A DNA stretch of 64,000 nt from Pedosphaera sp. (lineage in GTDB: Bacteria; Verrucomicrobiota; Verrucomicrobiia; Limisphaerales; AAA164-E04), in assembly GCA_002690655.1 (NCBI GenBank), contig NZFL01000002.1:1-64000 (forward strand). Reading direction: 5' to 3'. This document shows, one piece after another, positions 1 to 9,749 of the stretch. The notes under the pieces are model-generated. The model did no database searches and was not told where the DNA came from. It saw only the letters and a program-made list of their open reading frames with translations. The position numbers and the translations under genes are program-made. The first letter of the stretch is position 1. Every line of letters begins with the position of its first letter.

Positions 1-927
1 CTTCTCTCCGATTGGCCGGCCTGGGCACAAGATAACCGGGAGACCTTGCGCTTTGGGATCATTGCGGATGTGCATAAAGATGTCATGCATGATGCAGATG
101 AACGCCTCTCTTCTTTCATTGATCATATGAAAAAGGAGCGCGTGGATTTTATCGTTCAGCTTGGAGATTTCTGTGTGCCCAAAGCGGCCAATCAGCCTTT
201 TTTAGACATTTGGAATTCTTTTTCGGGTCCTCGATATCATGTGATAGGGAATCATGACACCGATGGGGGATACTCGCGTGAGCAAACCGTGGACTGGTGG
301 AAAATGCCTTCGCGCTACTATGCCTTTCAGCAGGCAGGAATGCAGTTCATCGTGCTCGATGGAAATGATCGTCCTGCGGATCATGCAGGTGGATATCCTC
401 GTTATATTGCAGAAGGTCAATTGCAATGGTTGCGAGATCAACTCGATTCAGCCGATCTTCCCGTCGTTGTATTCGTGCATCAGAGTCTGGAACGGGAGTC
501 TGACGGCGGGGTGCAAAACGGAGCCAAAGTGCGTCAGATTCTGGAGGATGCCAACGCTTCCGCTGGACATCGCAAGGTGGTTGCTTGTTTTTCCGGACAT
601 CACCACAGAGACTACGTTCGGAGAATCAACGACATTCTGTATCCGCAAATCAACAGTGCCTCATATCATTGGGTGGGTGCAGAGTTTCAGCACGTTCGCT
701 ACAGTGAGGCGATTGATCAAGCGCATCCCTACATCAAATACACGGTGCCCTACGAAAATGCTTTATTTGCAATCGTAACGATCGACCCCATAAAAGGCTT
801 CATGAGTATCGAGGGCAAACAAAGTGCTTTCGTAGGACCTGCACCCTGGGATCTTGGGCCCAAGCGTGACGGCTGGGATGCCCCGACGCTCACTCCAAAT
901 ATCTCAACTTGGAAAATGCCTGTCTGA
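1..927 (+). CDS. Exported calcineurin-like metallophosphoesterase (5' end outside window)
   Basis: The frame is open to the first base of the window, so the gene begins upstream; a TTG at 46 is not a credible start. The visible N-terminus reads LLSDWPAWAQ before the mature part, which looks like the end of a signal peptide with an AWA-type cleavage site. The metallophosphatase motifs follow in order: D-V-H in IIADVHKD, GDF, GNHD, VFVHQSLE and a late GHHH box. Together they supply the ligands for a two-metal centre that hydrolyses phosphoesters. The substrate cannot be read from sequence. The protein is probably periplasmic. It points away from the next gene (DUF3500, minus strand), so the two genes converge. 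Family assignment is secure; the role is unknown. Confidence 0.88.
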   Translation, partial: LLSDWPAWAQDNRETLRFGIIADVHKDVMHDADERLSSFIDHMKKERVDFIVQLGDFCVPKAANQPFLDIWNSFSGPRYHVIGNHDTDGGYSREQTVDWWKMPSRYYAFQQAGMQFIVLDGNDRPADHAGGYPRYIAEGQLQWLRDQLDSADLPVVVFVHQSLERESDGGVQNGAKVRQILEDANASAGHRKVVACFSGHHHRDYVRRINDILYPQINSASYHWVGAEFQHVRYSEAIDQAHPYIKYTVPYENALFAIVTIDPIKGFMSIEGKQSAFVGPAPWDLGPKRDGWDAPTLTPNISTWKMPV

Positions 928-1019
928 CCGACAGCTCCTATTGAAAAGCGAGTGCCGAAGACAGGCGCTTGCCAAGCATTTCATGAGGCTTGCCCATCTA
1001 CTCGTTTTCTGGGCTGAGT

Positions 1020-2096
1020 TTATTTTGACTTCTGGTGATGAGGACTTTCCAGTAGGTGCTTCCTCAACAGGTCCCCATAGTCGTTACCGGGTTCGCGAAA
1101 TACGGTGTGAATGTGGTTGATGGGGCCCGAACTGCGACCCGGCGGGTAGTGATTGTCAAATTCAATGATGACCGTTGGGCCGTGTATCCGGTAATAATAA
1201 GGAGCGTCATCTTTGGTTCCTGCCCATGCAAAATGAATCTTATCCAAACCTGCTTTCATGATGCGCTCCATCTGAATGTGGGCAATGTCGTGTTCGTAGT
1301 TGTGAACGTACTCGCTTAGAAGAGACATGAAAAGTCTGCGTTGTTTCTTGTCGAGATCCGACACTGGCAGGCCAATCGGTGTTTTTAATTGATCACCCCG
1401 GGTCGGGCCTGTGATGACATCGCGCGGAGCCGTATCGCCGATGATGGCTTTTGCACGTTGATTTGTTGCCAGCGACTCGAAGAGCGCCTTTCCTTTTTCA
1501 TCCTCCGCACCCTGCACATTCCATCCAGAGTAAACTCCCTCTGGTAATCTGGCCGGATCAGATCCCATGAACGCAGGTCTGACGGCAACTTCATTGCCTA
1601 CCACTGTGATATTCAATGCAAGATGATGTCCGTCCAGTTGCCACCCCCAGGCGTCATCTTTTTCGGGATTTCCAAAGATACCGATCCAGTAAAGATCATG
1701 GCCAAACATCGGGGTTCTGTTTGGGCGTCTGATGGCAGCCATGCCTTTTAAAATCTCATCCAAATGCATGATCCCGGTTGTTTTGAGGTATCCCTGACTG
1801 CTCAGGGTACTTTGTAATAACTGATGAGCTCCAGACCGCTGCTCTGGTGACATTTCCTTGAAACTGACACCCTTACGCTTGAAAGAAGATGCCGGAAGAT
1901 TACTCCAGGCCCTTCGCTCTTCGTCTTCCATGGAAAACGATGCCTGGTCTCGCAATTCCGGGCTCAGGCTCGTCAGAAATGCCATGGCCGCATTGCGTAT
2001 TTTTTTGACAGGAGCCTGATATTTGATGTCGTTTTCAGCAGCACTGGCAACAGCGCTGCATAGAATGAGAATAAAAGATAAAAGGAGTGGTTTCAT
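1020..2096 (-). CDS. DUF3500 family exported protein
   Basis: This 358-residue protein begins with a clear signal peptide (MKPLLLSFILILCSAVASAA) and has no other membrane segment. It matches the DUF3500 family through the pattern WGWQLDGHHLALN near the middle and, towards the C-terminus, YYRIHGPTVIIEFDN followed by NHIHTVFREP and NDYG. These conserved His, Asp and Tyr residues could form a metal or active site, but no biochemical activity is firmly established for the family. It stands alone, convergent with the phosphoesterase. The length is normal for the family. The ATG at 2096 sits directly before the signal peptide. Confidence 0.85.
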   Translation of the reverse strand: MKPLLLSFILILCSAVASAAENDIKYQAPVKKIRNAAMAFLTSLSPELRDQASFSMEDEERRAWSNLPASSFKRKGVSFKEMSPEQRSGAHQLLQSTLSSQGYLKTTGIMHLDEILKGMAAIRRPNRTPMFGHDLYWIGIFGNPEKDDAWGWQLDGHHLALNITVVGNEVAVRPAFMGSDPARLPEGVYSGWNVQGAEDEKGKALFESLATNQRAKAIIGDTAPRDVITGPTRGDQLKTPIGLPVSDLDKKQRRLFMSLLSEYVHNYEHDIAHIQMERIMKAGLDKIHFAWAGTKDDAPYYYRIHGPTVIIEFDNHYPPGRSSGPINHIHTVFREPGNDYGDLLRKHLLESPHHQKSK

Positions 2097-2626
2097 CTGG
2101 TTAACTGTTTAAGGATGCGTTCACCCTGTCAGCTTGAAAACGCTTATGCAAGCGGAACTTCATCTTCTTCAGGTCACGAAGGGCTGCATAAAATCAGCCT
2201 GTATTGCTGAATTATTAGGAAAGTTCTGTAAGGCAAAAAATGGTTTTTTTGATGTTTGCTTCAGAGTCGTGGTCAACAATGTCTCAGGCAACAGCTGAGG
2301 TGGTAACGGTGTTTTTGAGCATACTGTTGGTGGCGGTATGTCTTAGGCTATGGAAGCTGAGCTGTTAGATCGCAGTCATAGGCTAGTATTCCAATTTGTT
2401 GAAGCCGTTTAATTAGCGGAACAATGCGGAACAGAAAATCTCCGTTTTGGTGCATTTTAATGCAAGGCAGGTTAGACTATGTTTGGTTGTTAACATGCTG
2501 TAATTGAATGCTTTAATGCATGGTAATGCACTGTTACGAATACTGTGGAGAGGGTTCTGAAACTTGGTCCTTTATCCTGACAGGTCGTTGCTCCGTTTTT
2601 ATTTCTGAGCTTGGGTGAGGATTCCG
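2097..2626. other. Gene-free stretch with two inverted repeats
   Basis: No convincing coding frame is present. Two AT-rich inverted repeats of similar core are visible: TGCATT-TT-AATGCA at 2451-2464 and TGCAT-GGTA-ATGCA at 2517-2530. They could be binding sites for a dimeric regulator of a neighbouring gene. A short stem CTCAG/CTGAG lies at 2283-2299. Neither is a terminator, since no U-run follows. Confidence 0.4.
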
Positions 2627-3556
2627 TCATTCGAGAGGAAGACCATATGCTGCAGCGGCGTTTTTCCAATAATAGTGCTCACGGGCATCCTGCCCTTTTT
2701 GACTGATGAACGCGTCCACCAACTCAAGGAAACTGGCATAAGTACCTGTGTGCTTTGTGACAGGCCAATTGCTTCCATAGATCAGACGCTTCTTGCCAAA
2801 ATGTTTCCATAGCACCTCGAGAGCAGTCGCGTAATGCTCAATGGACTGAGGCGCAGGTTGTGGCACGGAACGTTGGTAAAGACCGGAAATCTTGCATGTG
2901 ACATTCTGATTCTTCGCAAGTCTATCCACTGCCATTATCCAGTCTTTCTCAGGTGACGTGCCGTCAAAGTTCCAACCAAGGCAATGGTTCACGACGATGC
3001 GAAGTTCGGGAACCTTACGCGCGATGGCGTCAACGGTTTCGATGCCCGGGATTCCCCCCCCGTTCGTCAGGTAATCCATCGTCAGGTCATGGTCTGCAAG
3101 TAACTGAAGATTTTTCAGCACAATGGCATCTGAAAAATCAATAGGTTTTGATCCGCGCGGACGAATGCCAACGAACCTGTGGTCTCGTTTCAATTCCTTC
3201 AATTGAAATTCGAAATCTGTGCGATAGACATCGATGTTTCCTACGAGGCCCATGTAAAACTCATCTCCTTTTACCAGATCCAGAATCCATCGGTTGTCTT
3301 CCAGGCGGTCGCTTGCCTCTACAATGACCACTCCAGTGACTCCAGAGGGCTTTGCGAGTCTGGAATACTCGGCAGGCAAGTGCGGTTGATAGAGCACAAG
3401 ATCGTCCTCCGGTGGCCAGGACATTTCTACGTCACGAGTCGTGTCGTAGAAATGAATGTGGGTGTCGATGAGATGTTTCACTGGCTTGAAATTTTCTGCC
3501 AGAGACGTGTGTGTCCAGATGAAACATACCGAAAGTAATAGAATGATTCGTATCAT
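2627..3556 (-). CDS. Exported amidohydrolase-2 family hydrolase (lactonase-type TIM barrel)
   Basis: A signal peptide (MIRIILLLSVCFIW...SLA) is followed by a TIM-barrel metal-dependent hydrolase of the Amidohydro_2/COG3618 group, whose characterised members open sugar lactones (L-fuconolactonase, L-rhamnonolactonase). Visible motifs are DTHIHFYD near residues 31-38, a mid-protein VNHCLGWNFDG box, and the C-terminal LIYGSNWPV with its conserved Asn-Trp. A TTG at 3586 would extend it by ten residues; I chose the ATG because the signal peptide then starts directly. The lactonase substrate is inferred, and export is unusual for enzymes of sugar-acid catabolism. It fits a window rich in glycan-processing genes. 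Confidence 0.82.
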   Translation of the reverse strand: MIRIILLLSVCFIWTHTSLAENFKPVKHLIDTHIHFYDTTRDVEMSWPPEDDLVLYQPHLPAEYSRLAKPSGVTGVVIVEASDRLEDNRWILDLVKGDEFYMGLVGNIDVYRTDFEFQLKELKRDHRFVGIRPRGSKPIDFSDAIVLKNLQLLADHDLTMDYLTNGGGIPGIETVDAIARKVPELRIVVNHCLGWNFDGTSPEKDWIMAVDRLAKNQNVTCKISGLYQRSVPQPAPQSIEHYATALEVLWKHFGKKRLIYGSNWPVTKHTGTYASFLELVDAFISQKGQDAREHYYWKNAAAAYGLPLE

Positions 3557-4115
3557 TGTTTTCAGAGGGTTTAGGATTGTATTCAATGCAAATTCGACGG
3601 ATTGTGCAATCGAATATTCGGGGAGGTTCTGGATACGAAGTTGAAACCACGTAATGGGTGGGTTACTGCGGGTAAAGAGTTTAATGAAGTTTCAATGTTG
3701 TTGAGCAGGGAAGGGCGAGATAGTGACTCGGGGAGTTGAAGCACCGCGCAGCAAACAGAATCAATGGTATTGGCTTCCCCTTTGACACAAAAGCCCCCGC
3801 CATGCAAAGCTCAACCCGTTGTAGTCCTTTATCGCCAAATTAATTGTCGCTACGAGCCTGACCTTCAGTATTGGTGGTCACTGGGGTTTCTTGATGACCA
3901 ATGGCATCCGCAAGGTATTCGGTAAATCCCGATGCCCTCCAAACGAGAAGCTGCTGCGAGGGAGATTCTTTCAAAGCACATACAGACCGGATGATGGAGG
4001 CCAGGCCATGGTTCCTACCCTCCCTCAGCCTGTGATGAAGCAAATGTTCCTTTTTTGAATCAAGGCAACATCTATTGACGTCAAAGCTCTCTTTTGATAG
4101 ATGATGGGAAATAAA
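3557..4115. other. Gene-free divergent region
   Basis: This region lies between the minus-strand amidohydrolase and the plus-strand cytochrome gene, so it should hold both promoters. I could not pick out reliable -35/-10 pairs. Short open frames here have no recognisable protein features. Confidence 0.4.
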
Positions 4116-6482
4116 ATGCGAAATGCACGATGTCATTGGATAACCTCCTTCCTTGTTGTCAAATTGTTTGCTCATGGGGTCACCTCTCAGGCGGCAGTGA
4201 TCGATTTCGCTCATCAGGTCGTTCCGATCCTTCGACAACACTGTCTTGAATGTCACGGTGAAAACAAGTCCAAGGGCGGGTTTTCGATGAATCGTCGCGA
4301 GTTGTTTTTTGACGATGAAGTGGCTGTCCCTGGACATGCGAGCGAGTCCCTGTTTATTGAATTGATCGAATCCACGGACCCTGAAATGCAGATGCCCCCC
4401 GAGGATAAGCCGCGGGTGGCTCCTGAACAGATCAAGATCCTGAAGCAATGGATTGAAGAAGGAATGTCATGGGAACCTGGATTCGTATTCGGTGGGGAAG
4501 GGTGGGAACCTCCTCTAAAGCCCCGCAATATCAAGCTTCCGAAGGCACAAAGTGGCCGGGATCACCCTGTTGATCGTATTCTGGATGCTTATTTGAAAGA
4601 GCATGGAGAGTCTTTTCCTGCTCCAATTGCAGATGCAGGATTTTTGCGGCGAGTGACCCTGGATGCGATCGGATTACTACCGAATCCAGAGTCTCTTACG
4701 GAGTTCATTGAGGATGCAAGAGACAACAAGCGTGTCCTCATGATCGATAAACTGTTGTCCAATGATGTCGCCTATGCCGATCATTGGTTGACCGTCTGGA
4801 ATGATCTTTTACGCAATGATTATACCGGAACGGGATTCATTACTAATGGCCGCAGTCAGATCACCACATGGCTTTATGCTGCGCTCCGCGAGAACATGCC
4901 ATACGATCGACTCGTTCGTGAGTTGATCGCACCAATCTCCGAAGACTCGGCCGGTTTTATCAATGGAATCAAGTGGAGGGGTGAGGTGAATTCCAGTCAG
5001 ACCCGTGAGATTCAATTTGCTCAGAATATTTCTCAGGTGTTCCTCGGGATCAACATGAAGTGTGCAAGTTGCCACGACAGTTTCATCGATCGCTGGAAAC
5101 TTGAAGAGGCCTACAATCTGGCTGCCGTTTTTGCGGAGAATCCGCTGGAGGTGAACCGATGCGATAAACCCACCGGTGTGGTGGCTGTACCCAAATGGTT
5201 GTTTCCGGAGCTTGGTCAGGTGGATCCCAATGCTCCCAGGGAAACGCGTCTGCAGCAATTGGCTGAACTCATGACGCATTCTGATAACGGACGGTTCACT
5301 CGCACGGTGATCAACCGGATCTGGCATCGCCTGATGGGCCGAGGTATCGTTCACCCCGTCGATGCCATGGGCACCGAACCATGGTGCGAAGATCTGCTGG
5401 ATTACCTTGCTGTCCGCTTTGCCAACGACGGTTATGACCTGCGTAAATTCATCCACTTCCTCATGACTTCGCAAGCGTATCAATCGCAGAGTGTGGTTCT
5501 CCAGAAAGAACCTGGTCAGGATTACGTTTATACAGGCCCTCTGGCCAAACGCATGACCGCGGAACAGTTCATGGACTCGATTTGGCAGATCACCGGGACA
5601 AACCCAAGCCGAGCAGAAGCGAAAGTGGACCGCGTTGCGAGGAAGGAAGGGGAGAGCCAGAAACTCCATGAACAACAAGTTGAAAAAGTCAACGCGAATT
5701 GGATCTGGCATCAGGGTGAGATTGGTAAGCAATCCCAGCTTCGCCACACATTCCACCTTCAATCTGTTCCGCAAACAGCCTTAATGATGACTACTTGTGA
5801 CAACGCTTTCGTCATGCAGATCAACGGGCAACAGGTCACTCAATCGAAGGACTGGGATAAGCCGGTTTACATGGAAGTGACTCGGTTTTTGACTGCAGGA
5901 GAAAACCTGATTGAAATCGATGCCGAGATGTTCGGCGGAGCTGCGGGGTTTATCTGCCAGATTTTGATGCTGGAAAAAGACAAGCAAACGCGCGCGATTA
6001 TCAGCAATGCTCAGTGGGAGGCCCGCCCCCCAGGTGGTGATTGGGATGCTGCCAAAGTCCTCCACATACATGGTGAAGGCCCGTGGGGAAATATCCTTAA
6101 CCCAAAGGAAGCGGTCATGCCCACGGGGCCGGTTTCTGCTGTTCGTGCTGCCTTGGTTAAAAATGACTTCCTCATGAGGTCCCTGGGTCGTCCGCACCGT
6201 GATCAGGTAGTGACCACACGTCCTGCTGAACTCACGACCTTACAGGCCATTGATCTGGCGAATGGTGACATCCTTGCCCAATATCTGCAGCAAGGCGCCC
6301 AACAGCTCACCGGTAAGCATGGTCTCGGGAACTGGCTTTATCGTCACGCCTTGTCTCGATCGCCCGCCACTGGCGAGTTGAATGTTCTAAAGAATGTGCT
6401 GGGAACCGGATCTGATCCAGCTGCTGTAGAAGATTTGCTATGGCTCGTTTTCATGCAACCAGAATTTCAGATGATTCGATAA
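4116..6482 (+). CDS. PSCyt1-DUF1549-DUF1553 heme protein with inserted galactose-binding-like domain
   Basis: A signal peptide is followed by a planctomycete-type cytochrome c domain with CLECH at residues 43-47, DUF1549 (about 149-335) carrying a second heme-like motif CASCH at 316-320, and DUF1553 (about 395-780). Between about 535 and 660 the DUF1553 part is interrupted by a beta-rich stretch (WIWHQGE, MQINGQQVT, FLTAGENLIEIDA). It resembles the accessory carbohydrate-binding domain seen in rhamnosidases and similar enzymes. The architecture is typical of PVC bacteria and is usually paired with DUF1501, as here (25 bases apart). Catalytic activity is not established; heme-linked oxidative attack on glycans is an inference. 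The start at 4116 is preceded by GGGAAATAAA; an ATG at 4101 is the alternative. Confidence 0.9.
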   Translation: MRNARCHWITSFLVVKLFAHGVTSQAAVIDFAHQVVPILRQHCLECHGENKSKGGFSMNRRELFFDDEVAVPGHASESLFIELIESTDPEMQMPPEDKPRVAPEQIKILKQWIEEGMSWEPGFVFGGEGWEPPLKPRNIKLPKAQSGRDHPVDRILDAYLKEHGESFPAPIADAGFLRRVTLDAIGLLPNPESLTEFIEDARDNKRVLMIDKLLSNDVAYADHWLTVWNDLLRNDYTGTGFITNGRSQITTWLYAALRENMPYDRLVRELIAPISEDSAGFINGIKWRGEVNSSQTREIQFAQNISQVFLGINMKCASCHDSFIDRWKLEEAYNLAAVFAENPLEVNRCDKPTGVVAVPKWLFPELGQVDPNAPRETRLQQLAELMTHSDNGRFTRTVINRIWHRLMGRGIVHPVDAMGTEPWCEDLLDYLAVRFANDGYDLRKFIHFLMTSQAYQSQSVVLQKEPGQDYVYTGPLAKRMTAEQFMDSIWQITGTNPSRAEAKVDRVARKEGESQKLHEQQVEKVNANWIWHQGEIGKQSQLRHTFHLQSVPQTALMMTTCDNAFVMQINGQQVTQSKDWDKPVYMEVTRFLTAGENLIEIDAEMFGGAAGFICQILMLEKDKQTRAIISNAQWEARPPGGDWDAAKVLHIHGEGPWGNILNPKEAVMPTGPVSAVRAALVKNDFLMRSLGRPHRDQVVTTRPAELTTLQAIDLANGDILAQYLQQGAQQLTGKHGLGNWLYRHALSRSPATGELNVLKNVLGTGSDPAAVEDLLWLVFMQPEFQMIR

Positions 6483-6507
6483 GATTGCGATACCCACTTT
6501 GAATGAC

Positions 6508-7938
6508 ATGAACTCCGAACTCCTTACTCGAAGAGACCTCCTCAAACAGCTCAGTGCTGCATCTGTTGCAACGCTTGGAATGGGTGCGCCCAAAGTATGG
6601 GCTGAGGCTGATGAAGTTGTTCACCCAGCTGCCAGAGCAGATTCCTGTATCCTCATCTGGCTTGCAGGTGGCATGGCTGCACCGGATACCTTTGATCCCA
6701 AGCGCTATCTGCCATTTGAGCTGGAGCTGGATGTTGACAAGATCCTCAGCACTTTCCCGGCGATTGATACCGTGGTGGATGACATCAAGCTCACTGAAGG
6801 GATGGAACACCTTGCGCGTGTCATGGACCGGGGTACATTGATCCGCTCAGCGGTGCAGCCAGATCTTGGCAGTATCCTGCACTCACGTCATCAATATCAC
6901 TGGCATACCGGCTATGTGCCACCAATCACCGTTGCTGCGCCTCACATCGGAGCTTGGATGGCGAAGGTGCTCGGACCGAATAGCGAAGTCCTTCCTCCCT
7001 TTATCAATATCGGGCAACGACTCGAGGGCGTGGGTGAAAAGGAAGAACTCAAAGCTTTTACCACCGCGGGTTTTTTGGGGTCACAGTTCGGTCCCATGAA
7101 CCTGCCATATCCAGAAGACGCCTTGAAATCAGTCCAGCCTTCCAAGGGAATGGAACCGGGGCGTTTCGCGAATCGCTATCGTCATTATCAAAAATTAATT
7201 GATCAGAATCCCAACCGCGCATGGTTCAGCGATTACCGACAGGAATCCATGTTGCGTTCGATGGATGCTGCACATCGGCTATTGCAATCTGATGAGCGCC
7301 AGGCCTTCGACCTGACGAGGGAGCCTCAAGCACTCCGCGAGATTTACGATACCGGGCGATTCGGGCAGGGATGCCTGCTGGCTCGAAGGTTGGTCGAGTC
7401 TGGCGCACGTTTCATCGAAGTGACCACCGAGTATATACCATTCAAACATTTCGATACTCACGAAAATGGACACACCACCATGAAGCGGATGAAGTCGGAA
7501 ATCGATCGACCGATTGCGCAACTCATTCTCGATCTGGAAGAGCGAGGGCTGTTGGATCGGACTCTTGTCGTCGTTGCCAGTGAATTCAGTCGTGACATGA
7601 TGATCGAAGGCGTGCCTGGTTCCAGTGCCCGTGATCAGTCACGCGCCAAGACTGATAAACTCAAGGAGATGAAACAGTATGGTCTGCACCGCCACTTTAC
7701 CGGTGGCACAAGCGTGGCGATGTTTGGGGGCGGTGTGAAGAAGGGATACCGGTATGGCCGGACAGCTGACGAGCGTCCCTTGGTAGCCGTGGAAAATCCG
7801 GTTTCTATTGCAGACCTTCACGCCACGATTTATACCGCGATGGGAATAAGTCCCACGACGGCGTATGATATTGAGAAACGGCCTTTCTTCATCACAAAAG
7901 ATGGTCTGGGTAAACCTGTGGCCGATATCTTTGCATGA
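6508..7938 (+). CDS. DUF1501 family exported protein (sulfatase/phosphatase-fold), partner of the upstream heme protein
   Basis: The N-terminus has a twin-arginine type leader (TRRDLLKQ, Arg 8-9, then a hydrophobic stretch), which suggests folded export. The body matches DUF1501, a family distantly related in fold to alkaline phosphatases and sulfatases. Diagnostic stretches include CILIWLAGGMAAPDTFDP, GRFGQGCLLARRLVE, HFDTHENGH and VVVASEFSR. A TTG at 6499 gives three extra residues; the ATG at 6508 is preferred. It lies 25 bases behind the PSCyt1-DUF1549-DUF1553 gene, so the two are almost certainly cotranscribed. The pairing is near-universal in PVC genomes, but the reaction is unknown. 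Confidence 0.9.
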   Translation: MNSELLTRRDLLKQLSAASVATLGMGAPKVWAEADEVVHPAARADSCILIWLAGGMAAPDTFDPKRYLPFELELDVDKILSTFPAIDTVVDDIKLTEGMEHLARVMDRGTLIRSAVQPDLGSILHSRHQYHWHTGYVPPITVAAPHIGAWMAKVLGPNSEVLPPFINIGQRLEGVGEKEELKAFTTAGFLGSQFGPMNLPYPEDALKSVQPSKGMEPGRFANRYRHYQKLIDQNPNRAWFSDYRQESMLRSMDAAHRLLQSDERQAFDLTREPQALREIYDTGRFGQGCLLARRLVESGARFIEVTTEYIPFKHFDTHENGHTTMKRMKSEIDRPIAQLILDLEERGLLDRTLVVVASEFSRDMMIEGVPGSSARDQSRAKTDKLKEMKQYGLHRHFTGGTSVAMFGGGVKKGYRYGRTADERPLVAVENPVSIADLHATIYTAMGISPTTAYDIEKRPFFITKDGLGKPVADIFA

Positions 7939-8355
7939 TCATTTCTTCCATGCTCCGGCCTAGAATGAGTTGGGTTTCCAAATCAACCAAAAGAGGGGAA
8001 ACCAACCTTGCTGCTGTATGCAAATACTCATAGTGCAACATTTATTTTAGGTCTTAGTATCGGGATTGCCTTCATAAATGCCTCAAAGTGTCATTGAGTC
8101 ATATTTCATTTTGCAAACAGATTTCGCCTGTCTCTTGGGTCCTCAATGCCATCAGAGCTTCATATTTTTACACTGTCGAATCGCGATCTTTCATGGTTTC
8201 GGTGAGATGGAAATCCAGAGAGAATTAAATAAACCATGGTTACCTGAAAAAGAGAAAGGCATGTAAAATTTATTTCCTGCTCGTTTTATACTGGGGCTTC
8301 ACATTCAGTTGTGGGCCATCATCACCTCAGGAACAGGATATCAGCCAAGCTGCCC
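7939..8355. other. Gene-free stretch between convergent genes
   Basis: No supported coding frame, repeat or RNA was recognised. The plus-strand DUF1501 gene and the minus-strand dioxygenase gene end into it; no strong hairpin with a U-run was found. Confidence 0.4.
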
Positions 8356-9123
8356 CTAAATTTTCCCTGCTGCTCTCATTTCTTCAGTCAGTTTTCTTTG
8401 ATACGCATCGCGGTCCTGAATATCTTCCCGAGCCCGTTCGCTGTAATAGATGAATCCCAGAGCTTTTCGTGTTCTGCGGTTGGAATGGTTGCCGTCAGCT
8501 CGATGAATCGTCAGGGCATCGTGTACCAAGAGATCACCTGCTGTTGCAGGGAAGGCGACTTCGTTTTCAAGATCCGTGAGGTTAGGGTAATCTGAAATTC
8601 CCTGACTAAACCCTAGCGTCTGCGTGCGCGTGTGCGTTCTCATGCCTAGCTTGTGTGATCCTTTTACGTACCGAACACATCCATTTTCCTCATCCACCTT
8701 TTCCAGAGCAAGCCACATCGTTACTGCTTCGCAAGGAGTCAGCATGAAATAAAATCCGTCCTGATGAGGCGGGGTGGCTTGCCCTATGCCCGGAGGTTTG
8801 TTGAAAAACTGCATATTCTTTGGCACAACGGGTCCTTGAAGTAACACTGCGGCCAAATCGCGAAAGGGTCCCTTATGAAAAAAATGATGAAACCAGGAAT
8901 CGTGTGCATCCATGTGCTGGATCTGCTTGAGAGAAGAAGGGACTTGCCTGTCCTCATAAAATACCTGTTGATCTTCCAGTCTCGGAACGATTTCATGGAC
9001 GAAACGCTCCAGATTTTTGACGAGTTCCGCCAGCACATCCCCTGAAAGAAATTTTGGAAATGCAATAAACCCATCCCTGTTAAAGGACTTCAGTAATGCA
9101 GGCACCTTTTCCTTTTGAATCAT
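8356..9123 (-). CDS. Phytanoyl-CoA dioxygenase (PhyH) family Fe(II)/2-oxoglutarate oxygenase
   Basis: This 255-residue cytoplasmic protein has no signal peptide and shows the PhyH fold signatures. The iron-binding facial triad is His120 and Asp122 (PHQDGFYF) plus His207 (ALTIHRADGNHS). The arginines in NRRTRKALGF, about ten residues later, are placed to bind 2-oxoglutarate. Such enzymes hydroxylate small molecules using oxygen and 2-oxoglutarate, and the substrate cannot be predicted. An AAGGAG ribosome site lies about seven bases before the ATG at 9123, which makes it one of the few clear Shine-Dalgarno sites here. It stands alone. Confidence 0.9.
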   Translation of the reverse strand: MIQKEKVPALLKSFNRDGFIAFPKFLSGDVLAELVKNLERFVHEIVPRLEDQQVFYEDRQVPSSLKQIQHMDAHDSWFHHFFHKGPFRDLAAVLLQGPVVPKNMQFFNKPPGIGQATPPHQDGFYFMLTPCEAVTMWLALEKVDEENGCVRYVKGSHKLGMRTHTRTQTLGFSQGISDYPNLTDLENEVAFPATAGDLLVHDALTIHRADGNHSNRRTRKALGFIYYSERAREDIQDRDAYQRKLTEEMRAAGKI

Positions 9124-9749
9124 CGATGGCTCCTTATGTTCCAGGTGAGATATTTAATTTGAAAAATCGAGATTTGAAACAATGTTGCTCAGTCTTTGTC
9201 TCCGATCTGGCTGGTATTGGCAATCCTGTAATTCGTTTCATTGAACGAGTCAGAAGGACGACCCAACCTCTTGGCTTTTTTTCAACTAACACATTTGATA
9301 TTGTGGTTACGTGATGCCTCATCCGGCAGTCGGTCTCAGGTGAGGGTTGTCAGGCGGTGCTCTGGGCTATTAGATGAGATCTGATTCCCTCGCGTGTTCA
9401 ATTCTTTACTGCATCGTGTAGGGAATTTTACTTGTAGCATTGTCATGGATAAAAAAACTTTTCCGAGCATTCAATCTGTTTGAAGCATGCCGCTTCCCGT
9501 CTTGAGACCAGGCTGCCATTATCAGGATCTTGAGTGCGTTGGTATCTGAAAAACTCCAATCTTTTCACAGTAAATTTTTCGAATCTTCTGAAGCATGTTG
9601 TGTGTCTGGTCAGTGATGCTGACGGTGATGTGAGACTCAAGAGGTGAGATCAGACGAGGATTGTCTATTAATGCCTGAAGCCTTATGTTTCTAACAATTA
9701 CATTAGGGTTCACAAGCCCGAATGAGTTCAGGCAACGTCCCGGACTCTC
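9124..9749. other. Gene-free divergent region
   Basis: Promoters for the dioxygenase gene (minus) and the AbgT gene (plus) must lie here. A 63-codon minus-strand frame (9522-9713) has protein-like composition but no recognisable family or ribosome site. No repeat or RNA was seen. Confidence 0.4.

Noticed and set aside
4809-5774. 321-codon open frame on the minus strand
   Set aside because: It lies wholly inside the PSCyt1-DUF1549-DUF1553 gene and has no recognisable protein features.
9522-9713. 63-codon minus-strand frame
   Set aside because: Composition is protein-like but there is no ribosome site, family match or linked gene.
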